In this document: positions 34,472 through 43,679 of the stretch, piece after piece
Layout of the letters: every line of letters begins with the position of its first letter
Numbering within the stretch: position 1 is the first letter of the stretch
Assembly: GCA_002892395.1 (NCBI GenBank)
Contig: NBBL01000007.1
Span: 130-64,129, forward strand
Direction of reading: 5' to 3'
Source: Lachnospiraceae bacterium
GTDB taxonomy: Bacteria > Bacillota > Clostridia > Lachnospirales > Lachnospiraceae
Length of the DNA stretch: 64,000 nt
Program-made: the position numbers and the translations under genes
The notes under the pieces: generated by a model
Seen by the model: only the letters and a program-made list of their open reading frames with translations
Told to the model about the DNA's origin: nothing
Database searches by the model: none

Positions 34472-34530
34472 TTCTTTGGTTCCCCTTCTTTCGGTTCCCC
34501 TTCTCTCGGTTCCCCTTCTTTTGATTCCCC
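34472..34530. repeat. 15-bp tandem repeat upstream of mscS
   Basis: Four units, TTCTTTGGTTCCCC, TTCTTTCGGTTCCCC, TTCTCTCGGTTCCCC and TTCTTTTGATTCCCC, end 20 bases from the mscS start codon. Confidence 0.85.
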
Positions 34531-34570
34531 TCTATGGTCTGTCTCTGTCCCGCTCCCGGAAATCAAGGCA

Positions 34571-34695
34571 TCGCAGCAGCAGCGAAACAAAGTGCAGGAG
34601 ACAATGCTCCGCCCGCCGCGGATGTGAAAGGCATCACAGCAACGGTGAAATAAAGCGTAAGAGACAATGCTCCGCCCGCCGCGGATGTGACCGAC
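34571..34695. repeat. 63-bp tandem duplication of the cardiolipin synthase 3' end
   Basis: Bases 34634-34695 (gene end with stop) are repeated at 34571-34633. GACAATGCTCCGCCCGCCGC is identical in both copies, and the flanking parts differ by a few changes. The copy next to mscS is non-coding. Confidence 0.85.
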
Positions 34696-36190
34696 CGCAG
34701 CGGTACTGCTCCGTGACCTCCCGGCAGCTTTCAAAAATCGAAAGAAAATGATCCCGCATCTCGTGAATCATGGGATAATCGTACATCAAAACACCGTTTT
34801 CAAAGTGGTGGTACAGACTTCTGAAATCCAGATTGATGGTTCCGCACACTGCAATCCGATCATCTGCCACGCACTGCTTTGCATGGCAGAACCCGGGGCT
34901 GTACTCATAGATTCGAACCCCGTTTCGTACCAGCGCCCCGTAGTAGGAGCGAGTGGTTCGGTAAACCAGCCTTTTATCCGGAATGCCCGGCGTCACGATG
35001 CGCACATCCACCCCCCGCTTCGCCGCAAGAGAAAACGCCCGGGTCATTTCATCGGTCAGAATCAGATACGGAGAGGTGAACCAGATATACCGCTCCGCGC
35101 CGTTTAGCAGGTTCATGTACACATTTTCCCCGGTGGGTTCATCGTCCAGCGGGGTGTCCGCATAAGGCTGACACCATCCCTTCTGCTTTGCCTCATAGTG
35201 ATATTCTGCAAAAAATGAATTCCAGTCATGCTCATCCGCGTCATCTCCCCGGATCGCATTCCAGTTTTGCAGAACAATTGCCGTCATGGTTCTGACCGCA
35301 TCTCCCTCCATGCGGATGCCTGTGTCAAGCCAGTGTCCGTACGGATGAGTCAAATTAAAATATTCGTCCGCCAGATTATATCCTCCGGTAAAGGCAACTC
35401 TGCCGTCAATCACGGTGATTTTCCGATGATCCCGGTAATTCATGAAAAAGCTGAGCAATGGCACAACAGGATTGAACACCCGGCAGGAAATGCCGTCTGC
35501 CTTCATGCGCTGAATGAAATCGGTATCAATGAAGCCGATGCTGCCCAGATCATCATAGAAAATGCGAACCTCCACCCCCTTCGCCGCCCGCTCCTTCAGA
35601 ACCTCAAGCAGTCTGTGAAAGGCCTCTTTCTGCTCAATCGCGTGGTATTCCAGCAGCACAAAGCGCTTTGCTTTCGCGATCTCCTCCAGCTGCGCCTCAA
35701 ATGCCTCTGCCGCCGTCCTGTAGTAGCGGAGATCCGTATTCTGATATACGGGATATCCCGCCTGCTCCCGAAGATAGCGAAATTGGTTGGCCGCCTTCCT
35801 CTCCTTCTTTTCCAGTGCAGCGAACGCTGCCTCATCCCCCGAAAGGTAAGGCAGGATGCACGCATCAATCTCACTGTATCTCCGCTTCATCTTTCTGGTG
35901 GATCCGCTCATGCCGATCATAAGATACAAGGAGACTCCGAAAAACGGAAAGGCGGAAATCAGCATGATCCACGGAATCTTCAGCGCGGAATTCATATGCT
36001 TTCCGTAGATTCCCATAACCGATATGAGCGCCAGAGCCGTGACCGCCGCCGGAATGATGGGATAGCGATTCCTTAGATGCTCAAACTGAACATAAATCCA
36101 CGCCATCTGGAACAGCAGCGAAAGAGTGATGAAGCTTAGCCGCAGCACACCGTTTCGAAATTCTGTTTTTCTTTCCACGGTAGGGTTCAT
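34634..36190 (-). CDS. cls: Cardiolipin synthase (phospholipase D family)
   Basis: 518 residues. Two or three N-terminal membrane helices (to about residue 90), then two PLD catalytic motifs: HRKITVIDGRVAFTGGYN and HAKQCVADDRIAVCGTINLD, the HxK(x)4D signature. Condenses two phosphatidylglycerol molecules. Start behind CGGAGGAAACAAT. The C-terminal tail RCGRSHPRRAEHCLLRFI, after the normal end near SIFESCREVTEQY, comes from the segment that is duplicated downstream and is probably not conserved. Confidence 0.93.
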   Translation of the reverse strand: MNPTVERKTEFRNGVLRLSFITLSLLFQMAWIYVQFEHLRNRYPIIPAAVTALALISVMGIYGKHMNSALKIPWIMLISAFPFFGVSLYLMIGMSGSTRKMKRRYSEIDACILPYLSGDEAAFAALEKKERKAANQFRYLREQAGYPVYQNTDLRYYRTAAEAFEAQLEEIAKAKRFVLLEYHAIEQKEAFHRLLEVLKERAAKGVEVRIFYDDLGSIGFIDTDFIQRMKADGISCRVFNPVVPLLSFFMNYRDHRKITVIDGRVAFTGGYNLADEYFNLTHPYGHWLDTGIRMEGDAVRTMTAIVLQNWNAIRGDDADEHDWNSFFAEYHYEAKQKGWCQPYADTPLDDEPTGENVYMNLLNGAERYIWFTSPYLILTDEMTRAFSLAAKRGVDVRIVTPGIPDKRLVYRTTRSYYGALVRNGVRIYEYSPGFCHAKQCVADDRIAVCGTINLDFRSLYHHFENGVLMYDYPMIHEMRDHFLSIFESCREVTEQYRCGRSHPRRAEHCLLRFISPLL

Positions 36191-36284
36191 ATTGTTTCCT
36201 CCGAAACTATTTTACCACATCTCTTCCACGCATGCACTTTATGCGTTACAATAACAGAAACAGTAAACTCCTTGGAGGTATAAG

Positions 36285-37139
36285 ATGAAAACGCTTGGCT
36301 ACTACGATGGTGCTTACGGCCCTCTGGATGAAATGACCATTCCCATGTCCGACCGGGTATGCTGGTTCGGTGACGGTGTTTATGATGCCGGTCCCTGCAG
36401 GAATTATCATGTTTTTGCAATGGATGAGCACGTGGATCGCTTCTATCGCAGCGCTTCTTTCCTGGACATCCGGATTCCCATGGAAAAGGCCGAATGGAAG
36501 GAATTGCTGAATGAACTGGTTCATAAGATGGACGACGGCAATCTGTTCGTATACTACCAGGTGACCCGGGGCGTCGGCGCAGATAAAAAGCGCAGCCATG
36601 TCTATGAAGCGGGAGTCCCCGGCAAGCTTTGGGTCACGCTGACACCTGCCACAGTGGATGACGGAATTAAGCCCATCAGCCTGGTGACAACGGAGGATAC
36701 TCGTTTTCTCCACTGCAACATCAAGACCCTGAACCTGATTCCTTCTGTCATGGCATCCCAAAAGGCCAAGGACGCGGGCTGCCAGGAGGCTGTGTTCTAT
36801 CGCCCCGGTGAAATCGTGACAGAATGCGCCCACAGCAACATTCATATCCTGAAAAACGGCGAGCTTTGGACTCATCCCGCAGACCATCTGATTCTCGGAG
36901 GCATTGCCCGCCTGCACCTGATCCGCGCCTGTGAAGCGCTTCACATTCCGGTTCACCAGGAGTGCTTCTCCTTAAAAGAGCTGTTTGAAGCGGACGAAGT
37001 CATCGTCACCAGCTCCTCCAACCTGTGCCGCCACGCCAATGTCATCGATCAGAAGCCGGTGGGCGGAAAATCACCGGAGCTGCTGGAAACCATCCGCGCC
37101 TATCTGCTGGATGAATTTAAGCAGGCGACGGAGGCTTGA
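36285..37139 (+). CDS. dat: D-amino acid aminotransferase-type class IV enzyme
   Basis: 284 residues. Class IV PLP aminotransferase: YYDGAYGPLDEMTIPMSDRV start typical of D-alanine aminotransferases, PLP-binding K147 in CNIKTLNLIPSV, and GEIVTECAHSNIHI with the conserved Glu. Makes D-glutamate/D-alanine for the wall, or degrades D-amino acids. Start behind TTGGAGGTATAAG. Branched-chain aminotransferase or aminodeoxychorismate lyase are less likely given the N-terminus. Confidence 0.85.
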   Translation: MKTLGYYDGAYGPLDEMTIPMSDRVCWFGDGVYDAGPCRNYHVFAMDEHVDRFYRSASFLDIRIPMEKAEWKELLNELVHKMDDGNLFVYYQVTRGVGADKKRSHVYEAGVPGKLWVTLTPATVDDGIKPISLVTTEDTRFLHCNIKTLNLIPSVMASQKAKDAGCQEAVFYRPGEIVTECAHSNIHILKNGELWTHPADHLILGGIARLHLIRACEALHIPVHQECFSLKELFEADEVIVTSSSNLCRHANVIDQKPVGGKSPELLETIRAYLLDEFKQATEA

Positions 37140-37160
37140 ACAAACCTCCCATAATACGAA

Positions 37161-37190
37161 AAAAGCAGCGGCCTAAACCGCTGCTTTTCT
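37161..37190. terminator. Bidirectional terminator
   Basis: AAAAGCAGCGG and CCGCTGCTTTT with a 6-base loop between convergent genes. Confidence 0.9.
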
Positions 37191-37203
37191 GTTTCACCAA
37201 GCC

Positions 37204-38055
37204 TCACTGCCCGCGCCGTGCCATGTGCCATCGGTACACTGCCGTGCCGATGATCAGCACATATCCGAGGATACTCTTCCCATCCGGAAATTCCCCCCAG
37301 AGGAGCAGACCGAACAACGCTGCGAACACCACCTGGGCATAATCGAAGACGGAAATATCCTTCGCCGGTGCATAGCTGTACGCAGCTGTGATCCCCACCT
37401 GTCCCAGGGTGGCAAAGCCGCCTGCCAACAGGAGAAACAAAAGCTGCTGCAGGGACATGGGCCGAAAATCAAAGATCAGAAACGGGACGCATACCAGCGA
37501 TGAAATCAGAGAAAAGAAAAAAATAATCACCGGCTTCGCGACCCCTTCCATGGTCGTCCTTCTGACATACGTATATGCCGTCCCGGCCGCAAAGCCGCCG
37601 AACAAGCCCACCAATGCCGGAAGCTGTGTAAGTCCTGCCCCCGGCTTGATGACCAGCGCCGCTCCCAGCAGCGCAATCAGCACGCAAAGCATGTCACGTC
37701 CCGCCGGCCGCTCTCCCAAAATGAAGTACGACATCACAATTGCAAAGAACGGAGACATCTTATTCAGCATGTTGGCGTCTGCAATTCCCAGGTGATCAAT
37801 CGCCCAGAAGTTTGCCACAATGCCCAGTGTCCCGAACAGAGCGCGAAGAAGGAGGGGACGTCGACCTTTTTCTCCGACCCGCAGCGGTTCTCCGGAGCGC
37901 CTCAGCATAACAAACGCCATGACAGCTGCAACCGCGTTTCTGAAAAGTGCCTTCTCCATCACCGGCAGATCCCCTGCCAGCCTCACAAACACCGACATCA
38001 GGCAAAATCCCACTGCTGCCAGTAAAATAAACAGGATTCCCTTGACCTTTTCCAC
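37204..38055 (-). CDS. DMT/EamA-family transporter
   Basis: 283 residues from a GTG at 38055 (GAGGAGATC upstream); a GTG at 38085 would add ten charged residues. Ten hydrophobic helices in two EamA repeats (KGILFILLAAVGFCLMSVFV; ANMLNKMSPFFAIVMSYFIL then GERP; SVFDYAQVVFAALFGLLLWG then EFPD). The ALFGTLGIVANFWAIDHL segment is typical of drug/metabolite exporters. Substrate unknown. Confidence 0.85.
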   Translation of the reverse strand: MEKVKGILFILLAAVGFCLMSVFVRLAGDLPVMEKALFRNAVAAVMAFVMLRRSGEPLRVGEKGRRPLLLRALFGTLGIVANFWAIDHLGIADANMLNKMSPFFAIVMSYFILGERPAGRDMLCVLIALLGAALVIKPGAGLTQLPALVGLFGGFAAGTAYTYVRRTTMEGVAKPVIIFFFSLISSLVCVPFLIFDFRPMSLQQLLFLLLAGGFATLGQVGITAAYSYAPAKDISVFDYAQVVFAALFGLLLWGEFPDGKSILGYVLIIGTAVYRWHMARRGQ

Positions 38056-38105
38056 GATCTCCTCTTTTACTTCTTCCGAAACCACCGAGCCGAATCCGCC
38101 GCCTC

Positions 38106-40196
38106 TTACTCTGCCGGCAACAGATCTGTCATGCTCTTAAGACCTGTCACCACGGTGGAAGTGTTGTGAATCAATGCCGAAGCTGCCGGCGGCAACACCC
38201 CTGTCAGGCCAAGTACGATCAGCATGGCATTAAAGGAAATAATAAAGCGATAATTTCTATCAATCCGCTTCATCAGTGCGGTGGCTATCTTTCGCAGCGT
38301 AATCAGCTGATACAAATCCGCCGAAGCAATCGTAATATCTGCCACCTCCCGGGCAATGGCCGCGCCGTCGCTGATGGCAACGCCGGCATCCGCCTCCGAA
38401 AGCGCCGGCGTATCGTTCACGCCGTCTCCCACCATGATAACCTTTCTGCCTGCCGCATGCTCTTTTTGAATAAAGAGCGCCTTGTCCTGCGGAAGCACTT
38501 CTGCGGCATACGCATCCAGATCCAGCGCTTCCGCCACTGCCGCCGCCGTGTGCTTATTGTCTCCGGTCATCATGCAGATTTTGGTGATTCCCAGTGCACG
38601 AAGCTCCTTTATGATCTCCGGTGCCTCTTCCCGCAGCGGATCAAAAATGCAGAGTACCGCTTTCAGTCTACCGTCGATCGCCAGGTACAGGTGAGAGCAG
38701 GAATCCGGCAATTGCTCCATCCTCTCCCGTTCTTCTTCATTGACCTGGCAGCCCTCGTCCTCAAATACAAAATGATAGCTTCCTATAATAGCCTTTTTCT
38801 CTTCGATCAGGCTGGAAATTCCGTGGGCAACCACATATTGTACCTTCGAGTGCATTTCATCGTGACGTATGTTCCGCCGTTTTGCCTCCGCAACCACTGC
38901 ATTGGCAATGGAATGCGGATAATGCTCCTCCAGGCACGCGGAAATCTTAAGTGCCGCCCGTTCATCGAATCCGTCGAAGGTCTCGATCCTGACCACCTGG
39001 GGGGTGGCGCAGGTCAAGGTTCCCGTTTTGTCAAATACAATCGTATCGGCAGCTGCCACCGCCTCCAGGAATTTACCGCCCTTGACGGAAATGTTGTATT
39101 CTCCGGCCTCGCGAATAGCAGAAAGGACAGAAAGGGGAATTGAAAGCTTCAGTGCACAGGAGAAGTCCACCATAAGAAACGAAAGTGCTTTGGTTATATT
39201 CCCTGTCAGAAGTCCTGTTAACAAAGCTCCGCCCAAGGAGTAGGGAACCAGACCATCCGCCAGGTGATATGCCCGAGCCTCCGTGTTGGACTTCAGCTTT
39301 TCCGACTCTTCGATCATACGCACAATGGTGTCGTAGCGACCGCTTCCGGACGCCTTTTTCACCTCAATGACGCACTCGCCTTCTTCCACCACCGTGCCCG
39401 CGTAGACATATCCGCCTTTGGCACGGCGAACCGGAACGGACTCCCCTGTCATAGACGACTGGTTGACTGTCATTTCTCCCTCGACCACCACACCGTCCAG
39501 CGGGATAATGTCAGAGGTCCTGAGTGCGATCCGGTCCCCCGCTCGAATGTCTCTCACATCCATGAGCACATCCTCTCCCGCGGTTTTCATCCATACCTTG
39601 TCTACCTTAAGGGACATAGCCCGGGCCAGGTCTCCGACGGACTTTTTATGTGTCCACTCCTCCAGCAGCTCTCCCAGCTCCAGCAGGAACATGACAGAGG
39701 ATGCCGTGCCGAAATCACGGCGCAGCATGGACGCGGTAATGGCAGTCGCATCCAGCAGCGGAACTTCAATCCTTCCGTGCAGCAGGCACCGGAGCCCCCG
39801 CACCAAAAAGCGCAGGCTCTTCACCACGGTCCACGCAATTTGAAGCGGCATCGGGAAAAACAACTTGTTGATGCAGCGCCCGGCAAGAATAATGACCAAT
39901 CGCTCCTGGTAAGCGCGATTCAGGGAGCGGCCGGTATTTTCCGGCACCATTTCCAGAATCGCTTCATCTGTGTAAGAAAAATTACAGAGAGCGGCAAACA
40001 GCTGCTCCCTGTCTTTTTTATTCTTTTCGTACCGAATGACTGCATTTCCGGTCCGCTCATACACCTTGACGTCACGAACGCCATCCTGCGCCCGCAGATA
40101 ATAATCCAGCAGGTCGGCCTCTCGGATGGACATGCGCGCCACGGCCATATGAATGCGGATCCCATCATTCGATTCATGGCAAATCGTAAATTTCAT
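38106..40196 (-). CDS. Heavy-metal P-type ATPase (P1B-like, SCA motif)
   Basis: 696 residues. The N-terminus (about 1-75, RIHMAVARMSIREADLLDYY) is an HMA-like domain without CxxC. Then TGES actuator loop (SSMTGESVPV), phosphorylation site FDKTGTLTCATP, and hinge VGDGVNDTPALSEADAG. The metal site in the sixth helix reads FSCALKLSIP rather than the CPC of copper/zinc/cadmium pumps, so the ion is uncertain. The C-terminal helix has HNTSTVVTGLKSM. Transcribed with a small membrane-anchored partner 11 bases upstream. Confidence 0.88.
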   Translation of the reverse strand: MKFTICHESNDGIRIHMAVARMSIREADLLDYYLRAQDGVRDVKVYERTGNAVIRYEKNKKDREQLFAALCNFSYTDEAILEMVPENTGRSLNRAYQERLVIILAGRCINKLFFPMPLQIAWTVVKSLRFLVRGLRCLLHGRIEVPLLDATAITASMLRRDFGTASSVMFLLELGELLEEWTHKKSVGDLARAMSLKVDKVWMKTAGEDVLMDVRDIRAGDRIALRTSDIIPLDGVVVEGEMTVNQSSMTGESVPVRRAKGGYVYAGTVVEEGECVIEVKKASGSGRYDTIVRMIEESEKLKSNTEARAYHLADGLVPYSLGGALLTGLLTGNITKALSFLMVDFSCALKLSIPLSVLSAIREAGEYNISVKGGKFLEAVAAADTIVFDKTGTLTCATPQVVRIETFDGFDERAALKISACLEEHYPHSIANAVVAEAKRRNIRHDEMHSKVQYVVAHGISSLIEEKKAIIGSYHFVFEDEGCQVNEEERERMEQLPDSCSHLYLAIDGRLKAVLCIFDPLREEAPEIIKELRALGITKICMMTGDNKHTAAAVAEALDLDAYAAEVLPQDKALFIQKEHAAGRKVIMVGDGVNDTPALSEADAGVAISDGAAIAREVADITIASADLYQLITLRKIATALMKRIDRNYRFIISFNAMLIVLGLTGVLPPAASALIHNTSTVVTGLKSMTDLLPAE

Positions 40197-40207
40197 CGTC
40201 TTTTCCC

Positions 40208-40516
40208 TTACTTACTCTTCTTTTCCGTTTCCTGCGCTTCGTGCTCGGCAATCAAAGCCTTTGCTTCCTCCAGCGCACGCTTCTCTGCTGCTGCATACCG
40301 CTTTTCGTTGATATCCTTTGCATCCTCATAGATATCGCCGCAGTTCTCGCGAAGATTGCTCACAGTCTTCATAATGGAATCCTTCCCGCGAAGTACAGCA
40401 GCCGTACACACGGTATAAGCCTTCTTTGCATCCTCCGTTTTCAGAATCGCAACACTGGCACTTCCAAACAAAGCACCTCCTACAATCATTCCCAGTCTCA
40501 TAATGCACTTCTTCAT
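40208..40516 (-). CDS. Small membrane-anchored partner of the P-type ATPase
   Basis: 102 residues. A short hydrophobic N-terminus (MRLGMIVGGALFGSASVAIL) followed by a charged, helical region: EDAKKAYTVCTAAVLRGKDS, then ENCGDIYEDAKDINEKR, then an Ala/Glu/Lys tail. I recall this as the DUF6110 type, often next to metal P-type ATPases. First gene of the pair, behind a good promoter. May stabilise the pump or carry metal; not proven. Confidence 0.75.
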   Translation of the reverse strand: MKKCIMRLGMIVGGALFGSASVAILKTEDAKKAYTVCTAAVLRGKDSIMKTVSNLRENCGDIYEDAKDINEKRYAAAEKRALEEAKALIAEHEAQETEKKSK

Positions 40517-40573
40517 AAAAAGCCTCCTGTAATTTCAGCGCCCCAGGCGTCATTCATTGTCTTTACGCTATTT

Positions 40574-40601
40574 ATTCTAGCATACTGCAAAAAAAGTGCA
40601 A
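40574..40601 (-). promoter_or_regulatory. Promoter of the P-type ATPase pair
   Basis: Minus strand TTGCAC (40596-40601), 16-base spacer, TAGAAT (40574-40579). Confidence 0.65.
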
Positions 40602-40709
40602 AATAACTTTTCTTATTGTCGTTTAACATTGGTAAGTCCGGCATACTTCTGCCCGCTTCACCGCTGATCCGATGATCCTTTATGTTCCAAACAATGTCTA
40701 AATGTTTAC

Positions 40710-40919
40710 TCATTCTTTTAACGCGCTCCATGCTTCTTCTACATCAGAATAGCGTTTTACAGACAGATCACGGGCGATACGTTCTGCTTCCAGCATTGCT
40801 GCCATCGTTTTCCTGTTCGGCTGCTCCATGCGAACATCAAAAGGAAAACCGCCGACACGGAGCGACTGGCGAAGAAGCACATTGATAGCGGTAGTAAGGT
40901 TGATACCCCAAAAGTTCAA
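40710..40919 (-). pseudogene. RelB/DinJ-type antitoxin fragment
   Basis: Up to 69 codons from a TTG. NLTTAINVLLRQSLRVGGFP then FDVR matches helix 2 onward of RelB/DinJ antitoxins (family: GxxxxxAINMFLKQxxxxxGIPFEV), with a C-terminal LSVKRYSDVEEAWSALKE. The N-terminal beta-strand and first helix that bind DNA are missing because the frame runs into the terminator of the hgd operon. No toxin gene follows downstream. Probably a relic. Confidence 0.6.
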
Positions 40920-40959
40920 TAAAATCGGCGTAGCCGGTATTACTACCGATTACGCCGAT
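40918..40959 (-). terminator. Terminator of the glutamate fermentation operon
   Basis: ATCGGCGTAGCCGGTA (40924-40939) and TACCGATTACGCCGAT (40944-40959) pair with two mismatches around a 4-base loop. On the minus strand TTTTATTG follows. It is 45 bases after hgdB. Confidence 0.85.
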
Positions 40960-41003
40960 CCTTGTTAAGAATGAAGTCCCTAATTCAAAATCAGGAGGAA
41001 CCG

Positions 41004-42146
41004 TTACAGAGAGAGCACATCCGCAAAGGCCTGAATTGCGGTGCGCGCCTGACCGAAGTCGCGCATCTGCTGGTCGATACCCAGCTTGATATGCGGGATC
41101 CCCGCATCATCCAGAGCCTTCTTGAGGTACGGATACTCCATCTCCTCCGGATCGCAGAACTGCTGCATAAAGAGGATCAGCCCCTGTGCGCCGCTCTCCT
41201 TGACCAGGTTCGCCACATACTCGCCCCGGCGATTTTCCGAAGACTGGGGATCATAGAGAAGAATATCGTGGTCAATATTGGCAAACTGAACCGCAAGATC
41301 ACGCATCGGATCATCCGTCTCCGGTGCATCGGTCTTGAAGGCGCGGCTCTCATGCGCCACATCATCCGCCGCAATGGCGATGTTATTGTCCTCCAGTGCT
41401 GCCAGAAGCTTGGGATTGTCGCAGATGATACCGCTTGTCACCACCTTGGAGCCCTTCCAGTCACATACGGGCAGCTTCTCCAGCTCTGCATTCAGGGCTT
41501 CCAGCTTCTCCGTGTATTCATCCTTCGGCATGAACCACGCGGACTTCAGAACATACATGCGCTTCGTCGGAGTAATGACATCGCAGTGATCGCTGGCCAG
41601 CTTTACAAAGCGGCGGCGCGCCGCACGGCTCTTATTGTAGATCTTAATCGTGTGCTTTAACGCCTCCGGCGTAATGGCCTGCGAGGCAATTTTCTCAAGC
41701 TGGGACTTCACATTCTGGTACTGATCCATTGTGAACTGCAGTCCCCACTCCTCAAAGCGATTCTGCGGATGCGCCAAAAAGATGGTGGGGATTTTCCGGT
41801 CGATGGCAACGCGGATATTCTGAGACATGGGACGCAGCGTATCACAAATCGTCGGAGTAATCACGCCGTCCAGATCGTCCATGGTCCCATCCAGCAGCAT
41901 TTCCAGCCCCAGCTGTGCGATGGTGCAGTAGAAGGTGGCGCAGTACTCCTTCGCCCGGCTGACGGTCTTTGTGTTGGTGCCCCAAATCCCCATGGGAACC
42001 ATGCCGGCCGCATCCACCAGCTCCTCCGGCGCATAATACGGAAGCACTCCGATGACCTTTTTTCCCTGCTCTTTATATTTTTTCAGCTGTCCCTTGGGAT
42101 CGGCGGAAATTTTCTGAAACTCCTGCAATGCTGTCTCAATACTCAT
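41004..42146 (-). CDS. hgdB: (R)-2-hydroxyglutaryl-CoA dehydratase subunit beta
   Basis: 380 residues of the HGD-D family. With HgdA it dehydrates (R)-2-hydroxyglutaryl-CoA to glutaconyl-CoA by a ketyl-radical mechanism using a 4Fe-4S cluster. Typical segments: VIGVLPYYAPEELVDAAGMV, GVITPTICDTLRPMSQNI, FLAHPQNRFEEWG and ILFMQQFCDPEEMEYPYLKK, where Cys residues can ligate the cluster. Start ATG 42146 behind GGAGGCTTAATCG, 3 bases after the hgdA stop. Last gene of the operon. Confidence 0.95.
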   Translation of the reverse strand: MSIETALQEFQKISADPKGQLKKYKEQGKKVIGVLPYYAPEELVDAAGMVPMGIWGTNTKTVSRAKEYCATFYCTIAQLGLEMLLDGTMDDLDGVITPTICDTLRPMSQNIRVAIDRKIPTIFLAHPQNRFEEWGLQFTMDQYQNVKSQLEKIASQAITPEALKHTIKIYNKSRAARRRFVKLASDHCDVITPTKRMYVLKSAWFMPKDEYTEKLEALNAELEKLPVCDWKGSKVVTSGIICDNPKLLAALEDNNIAIAADDVAHESRAFKTDAPETDDPMRDLAVQFANIDHDILLYDPQSSENRRGEYVANLVKESGAQGLILFMQQFCDPEEMEYPYLKKALDDAGIPHIKLGIDQQMRDFGQARTAIQAFADVLSL

Positions 42147-42149
42147 CGA

Positions 42150-43613
42150 TTAAGCCTCCTTCGCCTTGTCGTTTGCTTCCATCGCCTCCATGAGTCCTTG
42201 TACTCTGGTCTCGTACTGGGCCACATTGAAGTTACGCGGATCCGCCTGATCTCCGTCAAAGCCTGCGCAAGGCACACCCAGGTCCTTCGTGAAGCGTCTC
42301 TGCATCTCCGCCATATAGCCGGACCAGGGCTTGCAGGAGCGATTGTAGTGAACAAGAACGCCATCGACTTTGTTGTCACGGCAGATGCCCTCACGCCAGG
42401 CCACACCCTGCTCGATGCAGACAGAGTTCGGCGCCTTGTAGTAAGCGCGGGCCATTCCGTCAAGGTCATCATAAACGAACCCGAATGCCGGCGCGTAAAC
42501 CACTGCCGTAACATTGATTCCATTTTCTTTCAGCGGCTTAAAGAGAGCCGGAAGCTTAGGCCAGCAGGGGATTCCCTCGAACATAATGCGCTTTTTTTCC
42601 GGGAACGGAAGGGTGGAGGTTCCATCCTTTACATTCTGCTCCAGATCCTTTGCCAGCAGCTCAAAGGCCTCCGCGGTCTCAACGCGGCCGCGGGCGGTCA
42701 CGATATCTGCCATGTGGTTAAAGAGATCAAATCCGGACATGGGAGCCGGCTTGTACTGGAGGTAATTACACACCTTAAGCCATGCCTTTGCGCTTCTGTT
42801 CGCATTGGCACAGGCCTGCTCAAACCGCTTCTCGTCAAATTTCTTGCCGGAAATCTTCTCCAGCTGCTTGATTGCGGCATCAAACTGGGCGCGCACATAG
42901 CGAACCTTGCTTTCATCCACATCCACATCGTTGTTGTAGGGAATGTCGATCATAATCAGCGGAATGTTATGAATACGCGCAATGTTTTCATACCACTTGG
43001 TCATGCAGTTACAAATATTGTTGCAGCAAAGCACAAAATCAGGCATCGGCATCAGATTCTGACGAATCGGCTTCAGCGCCTCCAGCTTTCTTTCCTTTTC
43101 AGGACCATCCGGGAGCGCTTCGATGTCATTGATATTGACCAGCTCTTCATACGGAGTCTGGGTCTTCGGATCCTTCTTCGGCTTGCCGGTCTCCTGGTCG
43201 ATGATTACCTTGCCGTTCTCGTCCTTTAACGGCTTGCCGGAATTCGGATTGATGATATACTCTCCGGTCTCCGGATCGAACTTGCGTCCGACTCTGTATC
43301 CGGCGGCATAGGCGAGACTGATTCTGGAGTAGCCACAGATATCATTGTCAAAGCCCATGTCTTCCGCCGCCTGACATAGCATTTCACCGTCGCGGTTCGC
43401 TGCAATTCCTGCCGCCTGGTTCTCCGGATATACAACATGCAGTCCGAATGCTTCTGCCAGCTCGCAGGGGAACTTGGAGGAGGACCAGCCCACCGGCTCG
43501 CCCCGCTTCTTTGCCTCTCTTGCCTCCGCATAAACGTCATCAACCACCTTGCGAAGCGCCAATACTCCTGGGCTTACCTTCTTTTTTGCGGGTTTCTTTC
43601 CTTCTTCTGCCAT
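42150..43613 (-). CDS. hgdA: (R)-2-hydroxyglutaryl-CoA dehydratase subunit alpha
   Basis: 487 residues from ATG 43613 (GGAGGCGATTTACA), close to the 477 of Acidaminococcus HgdA. Conserved blocks: GEPVGWSSSKFPCELAEAFG, MGFDNDICGYSRISLAYAAG, DFVLCCNNICNCMTKWYENI (Cys-rich cluster region), MFEGIPCWPKLP, and VDGVLVHYNRSCKPWSGY. A segment at about 120-165 (PETGEYIINPNSGKPLKDEN) is rich in Lys/Asp/Pro, as in homologues. Forms the dehydratase with HgdB. Confidence 0.95.
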   Translation of the reverse strand: MAEEGKKPAKKKVSPGVLALRKVVDDVYAEAREAKKRGEPVGWSSSKFPCELAEAFGLHVVYPENQAAGIAANRDGEMLCQAAEDMGFDNDICGYSRISLAYAAGYRVGRKFDPETGEYIINPNSGKPLKDENGKVIIDQETGKPKKDPKTQTPYEELVNINDIEALPDGPEKERKLEALKPIRQNLMPMPDFVLCCNNICNCMTKWYENIARIHNIPLIMIDIPYNNDVDVDESKVRYVRAQFDAAIKQLEKISGKKFDEKRFEQACANANRSAKAWLKVCNYLQYKPAPMSGFDLFNHMADIVTARGRVETAEAFELLAKDLEQNVKDGTSTLPFPEKKRIMFEGIPCWPKLPALFKPLKENGINVTAVVYAPAFGFVYDDLDGMARAYYKAPNSVCIEQGVAWREGICRDNKVDGVLVHYNRSCKPWSGYMAEMQRRFTKDLGVPCAGFDGDQADPRNFNVAQYETRVQGLMEAMEANDKAKEA

Positions 43614-43679
43614 TGTAAATCGCCTCCAAACTTGTATCGGGAATCTCACCCGGTACGAAACTGCTGTTGATAAGCTGCT

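Noticed and set aside
34453-34734. N-terminal extension of MscS (GEP-KEG repeats)
   Set aside because: Coded by repeat DNA and the duplicated cls tail; the ATG at 34452 gives the normal MscS length.
40513-40731. Small minus-strand ORF upstream of the P-type ATPase pair
   Set aside because: It runs through a good promoter and has no ribosome site or family pattern.
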